64,000 nt of DNA from Pseudonocardia sp. DSM 110487 (GTDB lineage: Bacteria; Actinomycetota; Actinomycetes; Mycobacteriales; Pseudonocardiaceae): positions 4,216,001 to 4,280,000 of the forward strand of contig NZ_CP080521.1 in assembly GCF_019468565.1 (NCBI RefSeq), given 5' to 3'. Below are positions 25,160 to 33,517 of this stretch, in pieces. A program made the translations under genes and the position numbers. The notes below the pieces were generated by a model, which was not told the origin of the DNA, did not search any database, and worked only from the letters and a program-made list of their open reading frames with translations. Positions within the stretch are counted from its first letter, which is position 1; each line of letters starts with the position of its first letter.

Positions 25160-26310
25160 TGATCGAGGAGAAGGAGTTCCGCGCCGAGGTGCGGAACTGG
25201 CTCGCCGAGAACCTGCGCGGCGAGTTCGCCGCGGTGGTCGGCACCGGAGGCCCGGGCAACGAGCACGAGGCACTCGAACTGCGCCGGGCGTGGGAGCGCA
25301 GGCTCGGCGAGGGCCGCTGGATCGGCCTCGGCTGGCCGGTGGAGAAGGGCGGCCGAGGCGCCAGCCTCGTCCAGCAGGTCGTCTTCCACGAGGAGTACGC
25401 CCGCGCGGGCGGGCCGGGGCGCCTGGGGCACATGAGCGAGCAGCTGCTCGGCCCCACCCTGCTGGAATTCGGCACACCCGAGCAGCAGGAGCGGTTCCTG
25501 CCCGGCATCCTGCGCGGCGAGGTGCTGTGGTGCCAGGGCTACTCGGAGCCGGGCGCCGGGTCCGACCTCGCCGGGGTGCAGACGCGCGCCGTCCGCAGCG
25601 GGGACCGGTACGTCATCACCGGGCAGAAGGTGTGGACATCGCTCGCCCACATCGCCGACTGGTGCTTCGTCCTTGCCCGCACCGACCCGGGCTCGACCCG
25701 CCACCGCGGGCTCTCGTACCTGCTGGTGCCGATGGACCAGCCCGGCATCGAGGTCCGCCCCATCCAGCAGATCACCGGTACGTCCGAGTTCAACGAGGTG
25801 TTCTTCGATGGCGCGGTCACCGGCGTCGAGAACCGCGTCGGCGACGAGGGCGACGGGTGGCGCGTCGCGATGGGCACGCTCGCCTTCGAACGCGGCGTGG
25901 CCACACTCGGGCAGCAGATCGGGTTCGAGCGCGAGCTGGACGCCGTGGTCGCGGCGGCCCGCGATACAGGCGCCCTCGACGACCCGGCCCTGCACGCCCG
26001 GATCGTCGATGCGTGGATCGGCCTGAAGGTCATGCGCTACACCGCGCTCCGCACGCTGAGCTCGGCAGACGCCGGCCGCGGCCTCGAGGCCTCGATCTCC
26101 AAGCTGCAGTGGGCCACGTGGCACCGCGACCTCGGCGAGCTGGCCGTGGACGTGGCGGGTCCTGCCGGCCTCCTCGTCGACGGTGCCCCCTACGGGCTGA
26201 CCGATGCCCAGCGCCTTTTCCTGTTCACCCGCGCCGACACGATCTACGGCGGGTCGAACGAGGTGCAGCGCACCATCATCGCCGAGCGGATGCTGGGGCT
26301 GCCGCGATGA
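25159..26310 (+). CDS. fadE30: Acyl-CoA dehydrogenase FadE30
   Basis: A 383-residue flavin acyl-CoA dehydrogenase closely resembling mycobacterial FadE30 throughout: EFRAEVRNWLAENLRGEFAA at the N-terminus, WCQGYSEPGAGSDLA (about 118-132), VWTSLAHIADWCFVLART, QITGTSEFNEVFFD, and the C-terminal DTIYGGSNEVQRTIIAERMLGLPR. FadE30 acts early in HIP-CoA breakdown, after FadD3. The next gene overlaps by ATGA and is a smaller, diverged acyl-CoA dehydrogenase, so a heteromer of the steroid type is possible. Confidence 0.85.
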   Translation: MIEEKEFRAEVRNWLAENLRGEFAAVVGTGGPGNEHEALELRRAWERRLGEGRWIGLGWPVEKGGRGASLVQQVVFHEEYARAGGPGRLGHMSEQLLGPTLLEFGTPEQQERFLPGILRGEVLWCQGYSEPGAGSDLAGVQTRAVRSGDRYVITGQKVWTSLAHIADWCFVLARTDPGSTRHRGLSYLLVPMDQPGIEVRPIQQITGTSEFNEVFFDGAVTGVENRVGDEGDGWRVAMGTLAFERGVATLGQQIGFERELDAVVAAARDTGALDDPALHARIVDAWIGLKVMRYTALRTLSSADAGRGLEASISKLQWATWHRDLGELAVDVAGPAGLLVDGAPYGLTDAQRLFLFTRADTIYGGSNEVQRTIIAERMLGLPR

Positions 26311-27416
26311 TCGCTCCGGCCCGGGACGCCGAGCGGCAGGACATGCGCCGCACGGTGGCGGCCTTCCTCGACCGGCACGCCGGATCGGCGCGGGTGCGGG
26401 AGGTGATGGCCGGCGAGCCCGGGCACGACGTCGAACTGTGGCGCCGCGGCGCCGCCGAGCTGGGCCTCACCGCGGTGCTGGTGCCCGAACGCTGCGGCGG
26501 GCTCGGCCTGGACTTCACCGACGGCGCAGCGGTGCTCGAGGAGTTCGGCCGCCGCGTGGTCCCGACACCGCTCCCCACCACGCTGGCCGCGACGGCCGTG
26601 CTCGCCCGGTGCGGCACGGCCGCCGCGGACCGGCTGCTCACCCGGATCGCCGAGGACGCCGTGTCGGTCTCGGTGGCGGTGGCCGAACCCGCGGCCGGGT
26701 GGGGGATCGAGGCGCCGACAACCGAGGCGACGACGACCGCGACCCGGGCCGGAGAGCGCTGGGAACTGCGCGGCGCGAAGGCGTACGTGCCCCACGGGGC
26801 GGCCGTCGACGTGCTGCTGGTCGTGGCCCGCGAGGGCGTCCTCGCCGTGGAGGCGGACCAGCCGGGCGTGGTGCGCCGCGGCCGCGTCACGCTCGACCAG
26901 ACCCGGCGGCTCGCCGACGTCGAGCTGAACGGCGCGGTGGCGACGCCGCTGCCCGGCGCCGACGCGCAGCTGCTCGTCGACCTCTGCCTGGTGGCGCTCG
27001 CCGTCGAGTCGGCGGCCGCCGCGTCCGCCTGCCTCGATATGACCGTGGAATACCTGAAGGTCCGCCACCAGTTCGGCCGCCCGCTGGGCTCGTTCCAGGC
27101 GCTCAAGCACCGCTGCGCCGACTTGGCCGTTCAGGTGGAGGGAGCGGCCTCGACCGCCTGGTACGCCGCGGCGGCGGTCGCGTCCGGTTCCGACGAGCTG
27201 CCGGTCGTGGCCCCGCTCGCCAAGCTGGTTTGCGCCGACACGCTGATGGCGGTGGCCGCCGAGGCAATCCAGATGCACGGGGGTATCGGGTTCACCTTCG
27301 AGCACGACGCGCACCTCTACCTCAAGCGCGGCAAGGCCGACCAGCAGCTGTACGGGTCCAGCTCCCAGTTGCGGCGGCGTCTGGCACGGCAGGCGGTGTG
27401 TGACGACCGCGGCTGA
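26307..27416 (+). CDS. Acyl-CoA dehydrogenase family protein, diverged partner
   Basis: A 369-residue protein of the acyl-CoA dehydrogenase fold. The N-terminal domain is weakly conserved, while the C-terminal helical domain has VRHQFGRPLGSFQALKHRCADLAVQ (about 251-275) and AIQMHGGIGFTFEHDAHLYLKR (about 315-336). The usual SEPxAGSD flavin loop is not seen. Steroid-degrading FadE enzymes are often heterotetramers in which each flavin site is built from two subunits, so this is a likely partner of FadE30, perhaps FadE33-like. It ends the fadE30 operon. Confidence 0.8.
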   Translation: MIAPARDAERQDMRRTVAAFLDRHAGSARVREVMAGEPGHDVELWRRGAAELGLTAVLVPERCGGLGLDFTDGAAVLEEFGRRVVPTPLPTTLAATAVLARCGTAAADRLLTRIAEDAVSVSVAVAEPAAGWGIEAPTTEATTTATRAGERWELRGAKAYVPHGAAVDVLLVVAREGVLAVEADQPGVVRRGRVTLDQTRRLADVELNGAVATPLPGADAQLLVDLCLVALAVESAAAASACLDMTVEYLKVRHQFGRPLGSFQALKHRCADLAVQVEGAASTAWYAAAAVASGSDELPVVAPLAKLVCADTLMAVAAEAIQMHGGIGFTFEHDAHLYLKRGKADQQLYGSSSQLRRRLARQAVCDDRG

Positions 27417-27492
27417 TGCCGGTGCCCACGAGATGGACGGCCGATCGGCGTGGCGCTTGTCCGCTGTCGCGGGACTGGTCAGACTCGGGGAC

Positions 27493-27825
27493 GTGAGCGA
27501 GCACCCGGTGAACCTGCGACTCGACGACTCCGGATTGGCGGCCGAGCTCCCCCGACCCGACAACCCGCAGGACCAGATTCACGATGTGCCCTTCCGCCCC
27601 GTCCAGTTCCGCGACGACGACCTGCCGACCGCGCTCGAACGGGCCGCAGATTGGTTGCGGCGCACGCAGCAGTGGCTGGGCGAGCCGGTAGACGTGATCG
27701 CCATCCACCTCGACTACGACGACCAGGCCGGATCCCCGTACTACGAGGTCAAGCTGCTCTGCAACGACGAGGACCTGGCGGGCGCGCCGGTAGCGATGCG
27801 AGCGGCCCGCCGATCGGGCACCTGA
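27493..27825 (+). CDS. Conserved hypothetical protein
   Basis: A 110-residue soluble acidic protein with LPRPDNPQDQIHDVPFRPV, ERAADWLRRTQQWLGEPVDVIAIHLDYD and YYEVKLLCNDEDL. I do not recognise a family with known function. TTGTCC (27457-27462), a 17-bp spacer and CAGACT (27480-27485) stand seven bases before GTG 27493, so it may be leaderless with its own promoter and independent of the fadE operon. An upstream in-frame start (27400) exists but would place the promoter inside the gene. Confidence 0.6.
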   Translation: MSEHPVNLRLDDSGLAAELPRPDNPQDQIHDVPFRPVQFRDDDLPTALERAADWLRRTQQWLGEPVDVIAIHLDYDDQAGSPYYEVKLLCNDEDLAGAPVAMRAARRSGT

Positions 27826-27926
27826 TCCGATTCCCGGTGGTCGAGTAGGGCCGGTGCCCCGGCGCCGGCCCGTATCGAGACCACCACCCACGAGGGGCCA
27901 TCGCGTCTCCGGTCCCGACAGGCGCA

Positions 27927-29174
27927 CTACTCGGGACGGGCCTCGGAGGCCGCGGCCGAGGTTCGGCGGCGCAGCGCCGGGGCGATGGCCTTCTGCGCGG
28001 CGAACAGCGCGAGCCCGGTCGCCGCGCATGCCGTCCACAGCGCGGTTCGCCCACCGTGGTCGAGCAGTGCGGTACCGACCAGCGGCCCCAGCACGGCGCC
28101 GAGGCTCCACGTGGTGGAGGCGATGCCCATGTATCGGCCGCGCAGGTCGGCAGGCGCGAGGTCGGCGAATGTGGCGCCGAACATGACGGAGACGCCGATC
28201 TGGCCGAGGGTCCACAGGAGGATCCCGCCGGCATGGGCGGCGCTGCTGTGCACGACAGCGCTGAGTCCGCTGCCGATGCCGACCAGCAGCATCGAAACCG
28301 CCAGAACTGTGGCCGTGTCGCGGCCGTCGAGCAGCCGTACCGCAATCGGTTGGACGAGGACGATCACGATCCCGTTCAGGGCGAGCATCGCACCGTAGGT
28401 CCCTGGACCGTGGCCGTCACCTGCCATGACGAGCGGGAGCGTCGAGAACGTCTGCAGGAACATCGTGAAGTAGACGACGTGGATCGCCGCCATGGCCAGC
28501 ATCACGCGATCGCGCAGCAGGACTGGGAGCAGTGCCTGTCGGGTCGCTTTCGGCGTCGCAGGGCGGGTCTCGGGGACGTGCCGCCACACGATCAGCGCCG
28601 CGAGGACCGAGGTCGCCGCATTGATCCAGAACAGGATTCCGTATCCGTGTCGGACCAGGATCCCAGCGGCCACCGTCGAGACCGTGAAGCCGACGTTGGC
28701 CGCCCAGAAGAGCAACCCGTAGGCACGGATCCGCTCCTGGGCGGGCAGGTCCGCCACGGCAGCCGATCCCACGGGGCGGAACAGCTCCGCCATCAGCCCG
28801 ACACCGAGGGCTGCCGCACAGATCGCCGGCATCGTTTCCGCCGAGCCGAGCGCGACGAGCGCGACCGCTGTGCCCAAGAACCCGACCAGCATGGTGTGGC
28901 GCCGACCGATTCGGTCGCCCAGCCAGCCGCCCAGCAGCTGCGACCCGACATCTCCGACGCCGACCGCCGCGAGCACCGCCCCGGCCGTCGTCGGCGAGAG
29001 TCCCCGCTCCTGGGTCAGGTAGAGCACCAGGAAGGACCGCGCCAGCCCGCCGCCCCGACTCACGAACTGGGTTGCCGTGAGGGCCCACACCAGCCTCGAC
29101 GGCCGGGGCCGCGCCCGATGCGGTCGGGGCTCGATCGCCGGAGCAGCAGGTGCCAGTGTTCCGCGGGCTGTCAT
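27927..29174 (-). CDS. MFS transporter, drug:H+ antiporter-like
   Basis: A 415-residue carrier with 12 predicted membrane segments after a 25-residue basic N-terminal tail (ARPRPSRLVWALTATQFVSRGGG). The loop GDRIGRRHTMLVG (about 86-98) is the MFS motif A. The sequence resembles multidrug or MdtH-like exporters more than the MHS importers elsewhere in the window. A TAGCGT -10 seven bases before the ATG suggests a leaderless start. No KstR2 box is near, so it is probably not part of the steroid regulon although it sits inside it. The substrate is unknown. Confidence 0.75.
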   Translation of the reverse strand: MTARGTLAPAAPAIEPRPHRARPRPSRLVWALTATQFVSRGGGLARSFLVLYLTQERGLSPTTAGAVLAAVGVGDVGSQLLGGWLGDRIGRRHTMLVGFLGTAVALVALGSAETMPAICAAALGVGLMAELFRPVGSAAVADLPAQERIRAYGLLFWAANVGFTVSTVAAGILVRHGYGILFWINAATSVLAALIVWRHVPETRPATPKATRQALLPVLLRDRVMLAMAAIHVVYFTMFLQTFSTLPLVMAGDGHGPGTYGAMLALNGIVIVLVQPIAVRLLDGRDTATVLAVSMLLVGIGSGLSAVVHSSAAHAGGILLWTLGQIGVSVMFGATFADLAPADLRGRYMGIASTTWSLGAVLGPLVGTALLDHGGRTALWTACAATGLALFAAQKAIAPALRRRTSAAASEARPE

Positions 29175-29262
29175 AGCGAGGACGCTAGGTCCGCATTCAC
29201 ATCAGGAAAAGCGATTGTTTCCGATGGAATCGATCGCCACGGGCTATGCTTGACGGCCGCAA

Positions 29263-30036
29263 CTACCGGGCGGTTTGCGGCGCCGACGCGAGGTGGCGGG
29301 TCGGGATCTCCCCACCGCCGTCCACCAGCAGCTCCGCCCCGGTGGCGTAGCCGGCGAGCGGCGAGGCCAGCAGCAGGCAGGCCGCCGCCACATCGTCGGG
29401 TTCGGCCATCCGCCGCATCGGGATCGCGGCGGCCACCCGCTCCTGGCCGGCCTCGTCGCCGTAGTAGACGTGGGCCAGCTCGGTGCGCACCAGACCCACC
29501 GTCACCTGGTTGACCCGGACCTTCGGTGCGAAGTCCATCGCGAGCGCCCGGGTGAGGGTGGTCAGCCCGCCCTTCGCCGCCGCGTAGGCGGCGGTCCCGG
29601 GCGCCGGGTCGCGGGCCGCGATGCTGCCGATGTTGAGGATCAGGCCGCCATCGTCCTGCTGTTGCATCACGGCGTTGGCGCGCTGGGCAAGGTAGAACGG
29701 CGCGAGCAGGTTGAGCGCGACGACCCGCTCGACGAAGCGCGGCGACACGCTCGCCGAGTCGGCCGACGGCGCGCCGCCCGCGTTGTTGACCAGCAAGTCC
29801 AACCGGCCGAACCGCTCGACAGCGGCGTCCACGACGGCCGCGGCCTGCTCCGGCTCGCGGATGTCGGCCGGCACGAACGCGGCGCTGCCTGCGGTGCAGG
29901 ACGGCAGCTCGTCGGGCACGGTGCGGCCGCACACCAGCACGTCGGCGCCCGCGGCGAGGAAGCGGCGCGCGATCGCCGCGCCGATGCCGCGGGTCCCGCC
30001 GGTGACGACGACGGCCCGCCCCTCCTGATCGGTCAT
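29263..30036 (-). CDS. SDR-family oxidoreductase coupled to fadA6
   Basis: A 257-residue classical SDR: VVVTGGTRGIGAAIARRFLAAGADVLVCG (about 9-37), DIREPEQ, LVNNAGGAPSADS (about 84-96), Ser in NIGSIAARD and the catalytic YAAAKGGLTTLT (about 147-158). Its ATG overlaps the fadA6 stop (ATGA), so both genes share the KstR2-boxed promoter at 31.2 kb. A 3-hydroxyacyl-CoA dehydrogenase step just before thiolysis would fit. It is distinct from ipdF, which is at 49.4 kb. Confidence 0.8.
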   Translation of the reverse strand: MTDQEGRAVVVTGGTRGIGAAIARRFLAAGADVLVCGRTVPDELPSCTAGSAAFVPADIREPEQAAAVVDAAVERFGRLDLLVNNAGGAPSADSASVSPRFVERVVALNLLAPFYLAQRANAVMQQQDDGGLILNIGSIAARDPAPGTAAYAAAKGGLTTLTRALAMDFAPKVRVNQVTVGLVRTELAHVYYGDEAGQERVAAAIPMRRMAEPDDVAAACLLLASPLAGYATGAELLVDGGGEIPTRHLASAPQTAR

Positions 30037-31187
30037 CCCAGCCGCTCGATGATCGTGACGTTCGCCTGGCCGCCACCTTCGCACATGGTCTGCAGGCCGT
30101 ACCGGCCGCCGGTGCGTTCCAGCTCGTGCAACAGCGTGGTCATCAGACGCGCGCCGGTGGCGCCCAGCGGGTGCCCGAGCGCGATGGCCCCGCCGTTGAC
30201 GTTCACCCGCGCCGGGTCGGCGCCCGTCTCCTTCAGCCAGGCGAGTACGACGGACGCGAAGGCCTCGTTGATCTCGACGAGGTCGACGTCGTCGATCGTG
30301 AGCCCGGTGCGCGCCAACGCGTGCACGGTGGCCGGGATGGGAGCGGTGAGCATCCAGACCGGGTCGGCCCCGCGGACCGACAGGTGGTGGACGCGCGCCC
30401 GCGGGGTGACGCCGTGGTCGGCCACCGCGCGCTCGGACATCACCAGCAGCGCCGCCGCCCCGTCGCAGATCTGGCTGGCCGCCGCAGCGGTGACGGTGCC
30501 GCCCTCCTCGAGCGGTGCGAGCGCCGCCATCCGCTCCAGCGAGGTGTCCCGGCGCGGGCACGAGTCGAGAACGGCGTCGCCCAGTGGCAGGAGTTCGCGG
30601 TCGAACCGGCCCTCGTTGATCGCCGCGATCGCGCGCCGGTGGCTCTCCAGCGCGAACACCTCCATGTCCTCCCGGGAGACGTCCCACTTGTCGGCGATCA
30701 TCTGCGCGGAGCGGAACTGCGAGAGCGGGACGCCGCCGTAGCGGCGCCGCCAGCCCTCCGAGCCGGAGAACGGGTCGGGGAAGCCGAACTGCTGCCCTGC
30801 GGTCATGGCGGCGGAGATCGGGATCGCGCTCATGTTCTGCACCCCGCCCGCGACGACGACGTCGGCGGTGCCGCTGAGCACCGCCTGCGCGGCGAAGTGC
30901 ACCGCCTGCTGCGACGAGCCGCACTGGCGGTCGACGGTGACGCCGGGGACCTCCTCGGGAAGGCCTGCGGCGAGCCATGCTGTACGCGCAATGTCGCCCG
31001 CCTGCGGCCCGAGCGTGTCGACGCATCCGAGGATGACGTCGTCGACGGCGGCCGGGTCCACCCCCGAGCGTTCCATCAACCCGGCCAGCGCGTGGGCGCC
31101 GAGGTCGGCCGGATGCACGCCCGCGAGCGCCCCGCCGCGCTTCGTGACAGGCGTGCGGACCGCCTCGACGATGTAGGCTTCGGCCAT
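30033..31187 (-). CDS. fadA6: Thiolase FadA6
   Basis: A 384-residue thiolase nearly colinear with mycobacterial FadA6. It has the N-terminal EAYIVEAVRTPVTKRGGALAG, the acylated active-site Cys in VDRQCGSSQQAVHF (about 84-97), GGVQNMSAIPIS, and the C-terminal GGAIALGHPLGATGARL and CEGGGQANVTIIERLG with the His and Cys of the second half. FadA6 cleaves a late acyl-CoA of the ring C/D pathway. The ATG lies six bases after a TACCGT -10, so the transcript is probably leaderless. It is divergent from fadD3 with one KstR2 box between them. Confidence 0.9.
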   Translation of the reverse strand: MAEAYIVEAVRTPVTKRGGALAGVHPADLGAHALAGLMERSGVDPAAVDDVILGCVDTLGPQAGDIARTAWLAAGLPEEVPGVTVDRQCGSSQQAVHFAAQAVLSGTADVVVAGGVQNMSAIPISAAMTAGQQFGFPDPFSGSEGWRRRYGGVPLSQFRSAQMIADKWDVSREDMEVFALESHRRAIAAINEGRFDRELLPLGDAVLDSCPRRDTSLERMAALAPLEEGGTVTAAAASQICDGAAALLVMSERAVADHGVTPRARVHHLSVRGADPVWMLTAPIPATVHALARTGLTIDDVDLVEINEAFASVVLAWLKETGADPARVNVNGGAIALGHPLGATGARLMTTLLHELERTGGRYGLQTMCEGGGQANVTIIERLG

Positions 31188-31198
31188 GCGCGTACGGT

Positions 31199-31212
31199 AG
31201 CAAGCGCTTGGT
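31199..31212. promoter_or_regulatory. KstR2 box between fadA6 and fadD3
   Basis: AGCAAGCGCTTGGT is a full match. Leftward it abuts the fadA6 -10 (TACCGT, 31199-31194). Rightward it lies over the -35 region of the fadD3 promoter, whose -10 TACGCT (31221-31226) is six bases before GTG 31233. Both genes appear leaderless. Confidence 0.85.
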
Positions 31213-31232
31213 TGGCACGCTACGCTGTCGGC

Positions 31233-32795
31233 GTGACGACCATCCCGGCCTGCCTGCGCACGGCTGCCGCGGAGGCGCCCGACACGGAGGCCGTGGCCGA
31301 CGGGGCGGTCCGGCTCACCTTCGCGCAGCTGGACGCGGAGGTCACGCGGTTCGCGAAGGCCTGCGTGGCCCGCGGCCTCCAGCCGGGCGATCGGGCCGCG
31401 GTGTGGGCCCCGAACTCGGCGAGCTGGGTCGTCGCGGCGCTCGGGATCCTGGCAGCGGGCGGCGTGCTCGTGCCGGTCAACACGCGGTTCAAGGGTGAGG
31501 AGGTCCGGTACGCGCTCGGGAAGGTGCGGGCGCGGCTGCTGGTCGTGCACGACGGGTTTCTCGGCACCGACTACCTCGCGATGCTGCGCGGGACGGACCT
31601 GGACACCGTCGTCACGATCGACGACACGAGCGATCCCACCGCGCTCGCCTTCACCGCGTTCCTCGCCATCGGGGATGCCGTGCCGGACGCCGAGATCGAC
31701 CGGCGGATCGATGCGCTGAAGCCGCAGGACGTCTCGGACATCCTCTTCACGTCCGGCACCACGGGCTATCCGAAGGGCGCCATGGTCAGCCACGCCGGCA
31801 ACCTGCGCGTGAACGCGGCCTGGAGCGACATGGTGGGGTTGCGCCTCGGCGACCGCTACCTGCTGGTCAACCCGTTCTTCCACAGCTTCGGCTACCGAGC
31901 AGGCCTGCTCGCCTGCCTGATCCGGCGGGCGACGATCGTGCCGCTCGCGGTCTTCGACGCGGAAGCCGCGCTGCGACTCGTCCAGCAGGAGCGGATCACC
32001 GTCTTCCCCGGAGCGCCGACCGTCTACACGACGCTCCTGGATCACCAGCGCCGGTCCGGGTACGACCTGAGCTCGGTGCGCCTCGCCGTCACGGGGGCCA
32101 CGGTCGTGCCGGTCCCGCTGCTGGAGCGCATGCGCACCGAGCTCGGCTTCACCGACGTGATCACGGCGTACGGCCTCACCGAGTCGTGCGGCACCGCCAC
32201 CGTCTGCCCGCCGGACACCGACCCGCACCGCCTCTCGACCAGCTGCGGCAGGGCCATCCCGGGCACGGAGGTCGCGATCGTCGATCCGGAGGGCCGTCCG
32301 CTGTCTCCGGGCGAGCACGGCGAGATCGTGATCCGGGGCTACAACGTGATGGTCGGCTACTTCGAGGACCCCGACGCCACCGCCGCGGCCATCGACGCAG
32401 ACGGCTGGCTGCACACCGGCGACATCGGGTGGATGGACGCCGACGGCTTCCTCCGCGTCACCGACCGCATCAAGGACATGTACGTCGTCGGCGGGTTCAA
32501 CGTCTACCCGGCCGAGGTCGAGCGCATGCTCGCGCGGCACGCGGCCGTAGCGGAGGCGGCGGTGGTCGGTGAGCCCGATCCGCGGATGGGCGAGGTCGGG
32601 CACGCCTTCGTGCGCCTGCGACCTGGCACGGCCGCCACCGCGGAGGAGCTCACCGGGTTCTGCCGCGAGGAGATGGCGAACTTCAAGGTCCCGCGGCGGA
32701 TCACGTTCGTCGACGAGCTGCCCCGCACGGCCAGCGGCAAGGTCCAGAAGTTCCGCCTCCGACCGTCCGGGGGGAGCCCGTGCCCGAGGCCGTGA
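31233..32795 (+). CDS. fadD3: HIP-CoA ligase FadD3
   Basis: A 520-residue ANL-family acid:CoA ligase matching FadD3: phosphate loop ILFTSGTTGYPKGAMVSH (about 170-187), NPFFHSFGYRAGLL, TAYGLTESCGT (about 310-320), WLHTGDIGWMDADGFLRVTDRIKDMYVVGGFNVYPAEVE (hinge), and the A10 lysine in ASGKVQKFRLR. FadD3 activates 3aa-H-4a(3'-propanoate)-7ab-methylhexahydro-1,5-indanedione (HIP) with CoA, the entry step to ring C/D degradation. The KstR2 box in front supports this identity. The 3' end overlaps a 13-codon thiolase stub. Confidence 0.88.
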   Translation: MTTIPACLRTAAAEAPDTEAVADGAVRLTFAQLDAEVTRFAKACVARGLQPGDRAAVWAPNSASWVVAALGILAAGGVLVPVNTRFKGEEVRYALGKVRARLLVVHDGFLGTDYLAMLRGTDLDTVVTIDDTSDPTALAFTAFLAIGDAVPDAEIDRRIDALKPQDVSDILFTSGTTGYPKGAMVSHAGNLRVNAAWSDMVGLRLGDRYLLVNPFFHSFGYRAGLLACLIRRATIVPLAVFDAEAALRLVQQERITVFPGAPTVYTTLLDHQRRSGYDLSSVRLAVTGATVVPVPLLERMRTELGFTDVITAYGLTESCGTATVCPPDTDPHRLSTSCGRAIPGTEVAIVDPEGRPLSPGEHGEIVIRGYNVMVGYFEDPDATAAAIDADGWLHTGDIGWMDADGFLRVTDRIKDMYVVGGFNVYPAEVERMLARHAAVAEAAVVGEPDPRMGEVGHAFVRLRPGTAATAEELTGFCREEMANFKVPRRITFVDELPRTASGKVQKFRLRPSGGSPCPRP

Positions 32796-32818
32796 TCGCC
32801 GCCGCCCGCTCGTCCATC
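32780..32818 (+). pseudogene. Thiolase gene stub (first 13 codons)
   Basis: GTG at 32780, behind a GGGGGGAG ribosome site and overlapping the fadD3 stop by 16 bases, opens the frame VPEAVIAAARSSI. This is close to the standard acetyl-CoA acetyltransferase opening MPEAVIVAAARSPIG. At codon 14 similarity ends and the frame enters the opposing DUF899 gene. The rest of the thiolase is not found in the window. Confidence 0.5.
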
Positions 32819-33506
32819 AGGGGTACTCGTCGTGGCGGCCGAACCAGTAGGGCGGGGTCTGGGGTCGGCCGTCGGGGGTGTCCTCCCAGTCCTCCTGCCG
32901 GCCGAGTGGGGTGATGTCGAGGATCGACCAGGTCGGGGTGATGGCCTCCACACCGCGGCCGTTGACGAAGTAGGTGCGGAACACCCGGTTGTTGTCGTCG
33001 TGGAGGAACACGTTCAGCCCGAACATCTCCGCGACGCCGAAGTCGTTGCTGAACGCGTCGCCGAGCAGGGTGTACCAGGGCATGTCCCAGCCCATCCGCT
33101 GCTTCAGCGCGATGATCTTGTCCTGGTCGGCGGGCGAGACCATCGCGAAGGTGGTGTCGCGGTAGTTGACGTGGGCGAGGTGGGGTATGTGGTCGGCGAG
33201 AAAGGAGCAGCCCCCGCAGCCCTTGTCCGGCCAGCCGTCGACGTCGGGTTGGTAGAAGAAGCGGTAGACCACGAGCTGGCGGCGGCCGGCGAACAGGTCG
33301 AGCAGGCCGACCTCACCGTCCGGACCCAGGAAGCGGTAGTCGGTCTCCACCGGGGTCATGGGCATCCTGCGGCGCTGGGCGGCGAGCGCGTCGCGGGCCC
33401 GGGTGAGTTCTTTCTCCTTGATCAGCATGGCCTCGAAGGCGGCGTTCCAGTCCTTCGCCGAGACGATCGGTGGCAGGGCCGAGTCGGGCAGGGAGGACTT
33501 GGCCAT
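32817..33506 (-). CDS. DUF899 family thioredoxin-fold protein
   Basis: A 229-residue soluble protein of the DUF899 family, which has a thioredoxin-like fold. Conserved parts are YRFLGPDGEVGLLDLFAGRRQLVVYRFFYQP (about 56-86), GCGGCSFLADHIPHLAHVNYRDTTFAMVSPA (about 93-123) with two close Cys residues, and GLNVFLHDD. Function is unknown; members are often next to DHFR-like or glyoxalase genes. GAGGAG is seven bases before ATG 33506. The flavin hydroxylase gene lies 11 bases upstream, so the two are probably one operon. Confidence 0.8.
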   Translation of the reverse strand: MAKSSLPDSALPPIVSAKDWNAAFEAMLIKEKELTRARDALAAQRRRMPMTPVETDYRFLGPDGEVGLLDLFAGRRQLVVYRFFYQPDVDGWPDKGCGGCSFLADHIPHLAHVNYRDTTFAMVSPADQDKIIALKQRMGWDMPWYTLLGDAFSNDFGVAEMFGLNVFLHDDNNRVFRTYFVNGRGVEAITPTWSILDITPLGRQEDWEDTPDGRPQTPPYWFGRHDEYP

Positions 33507-33517
33507 CAGGGAACTCC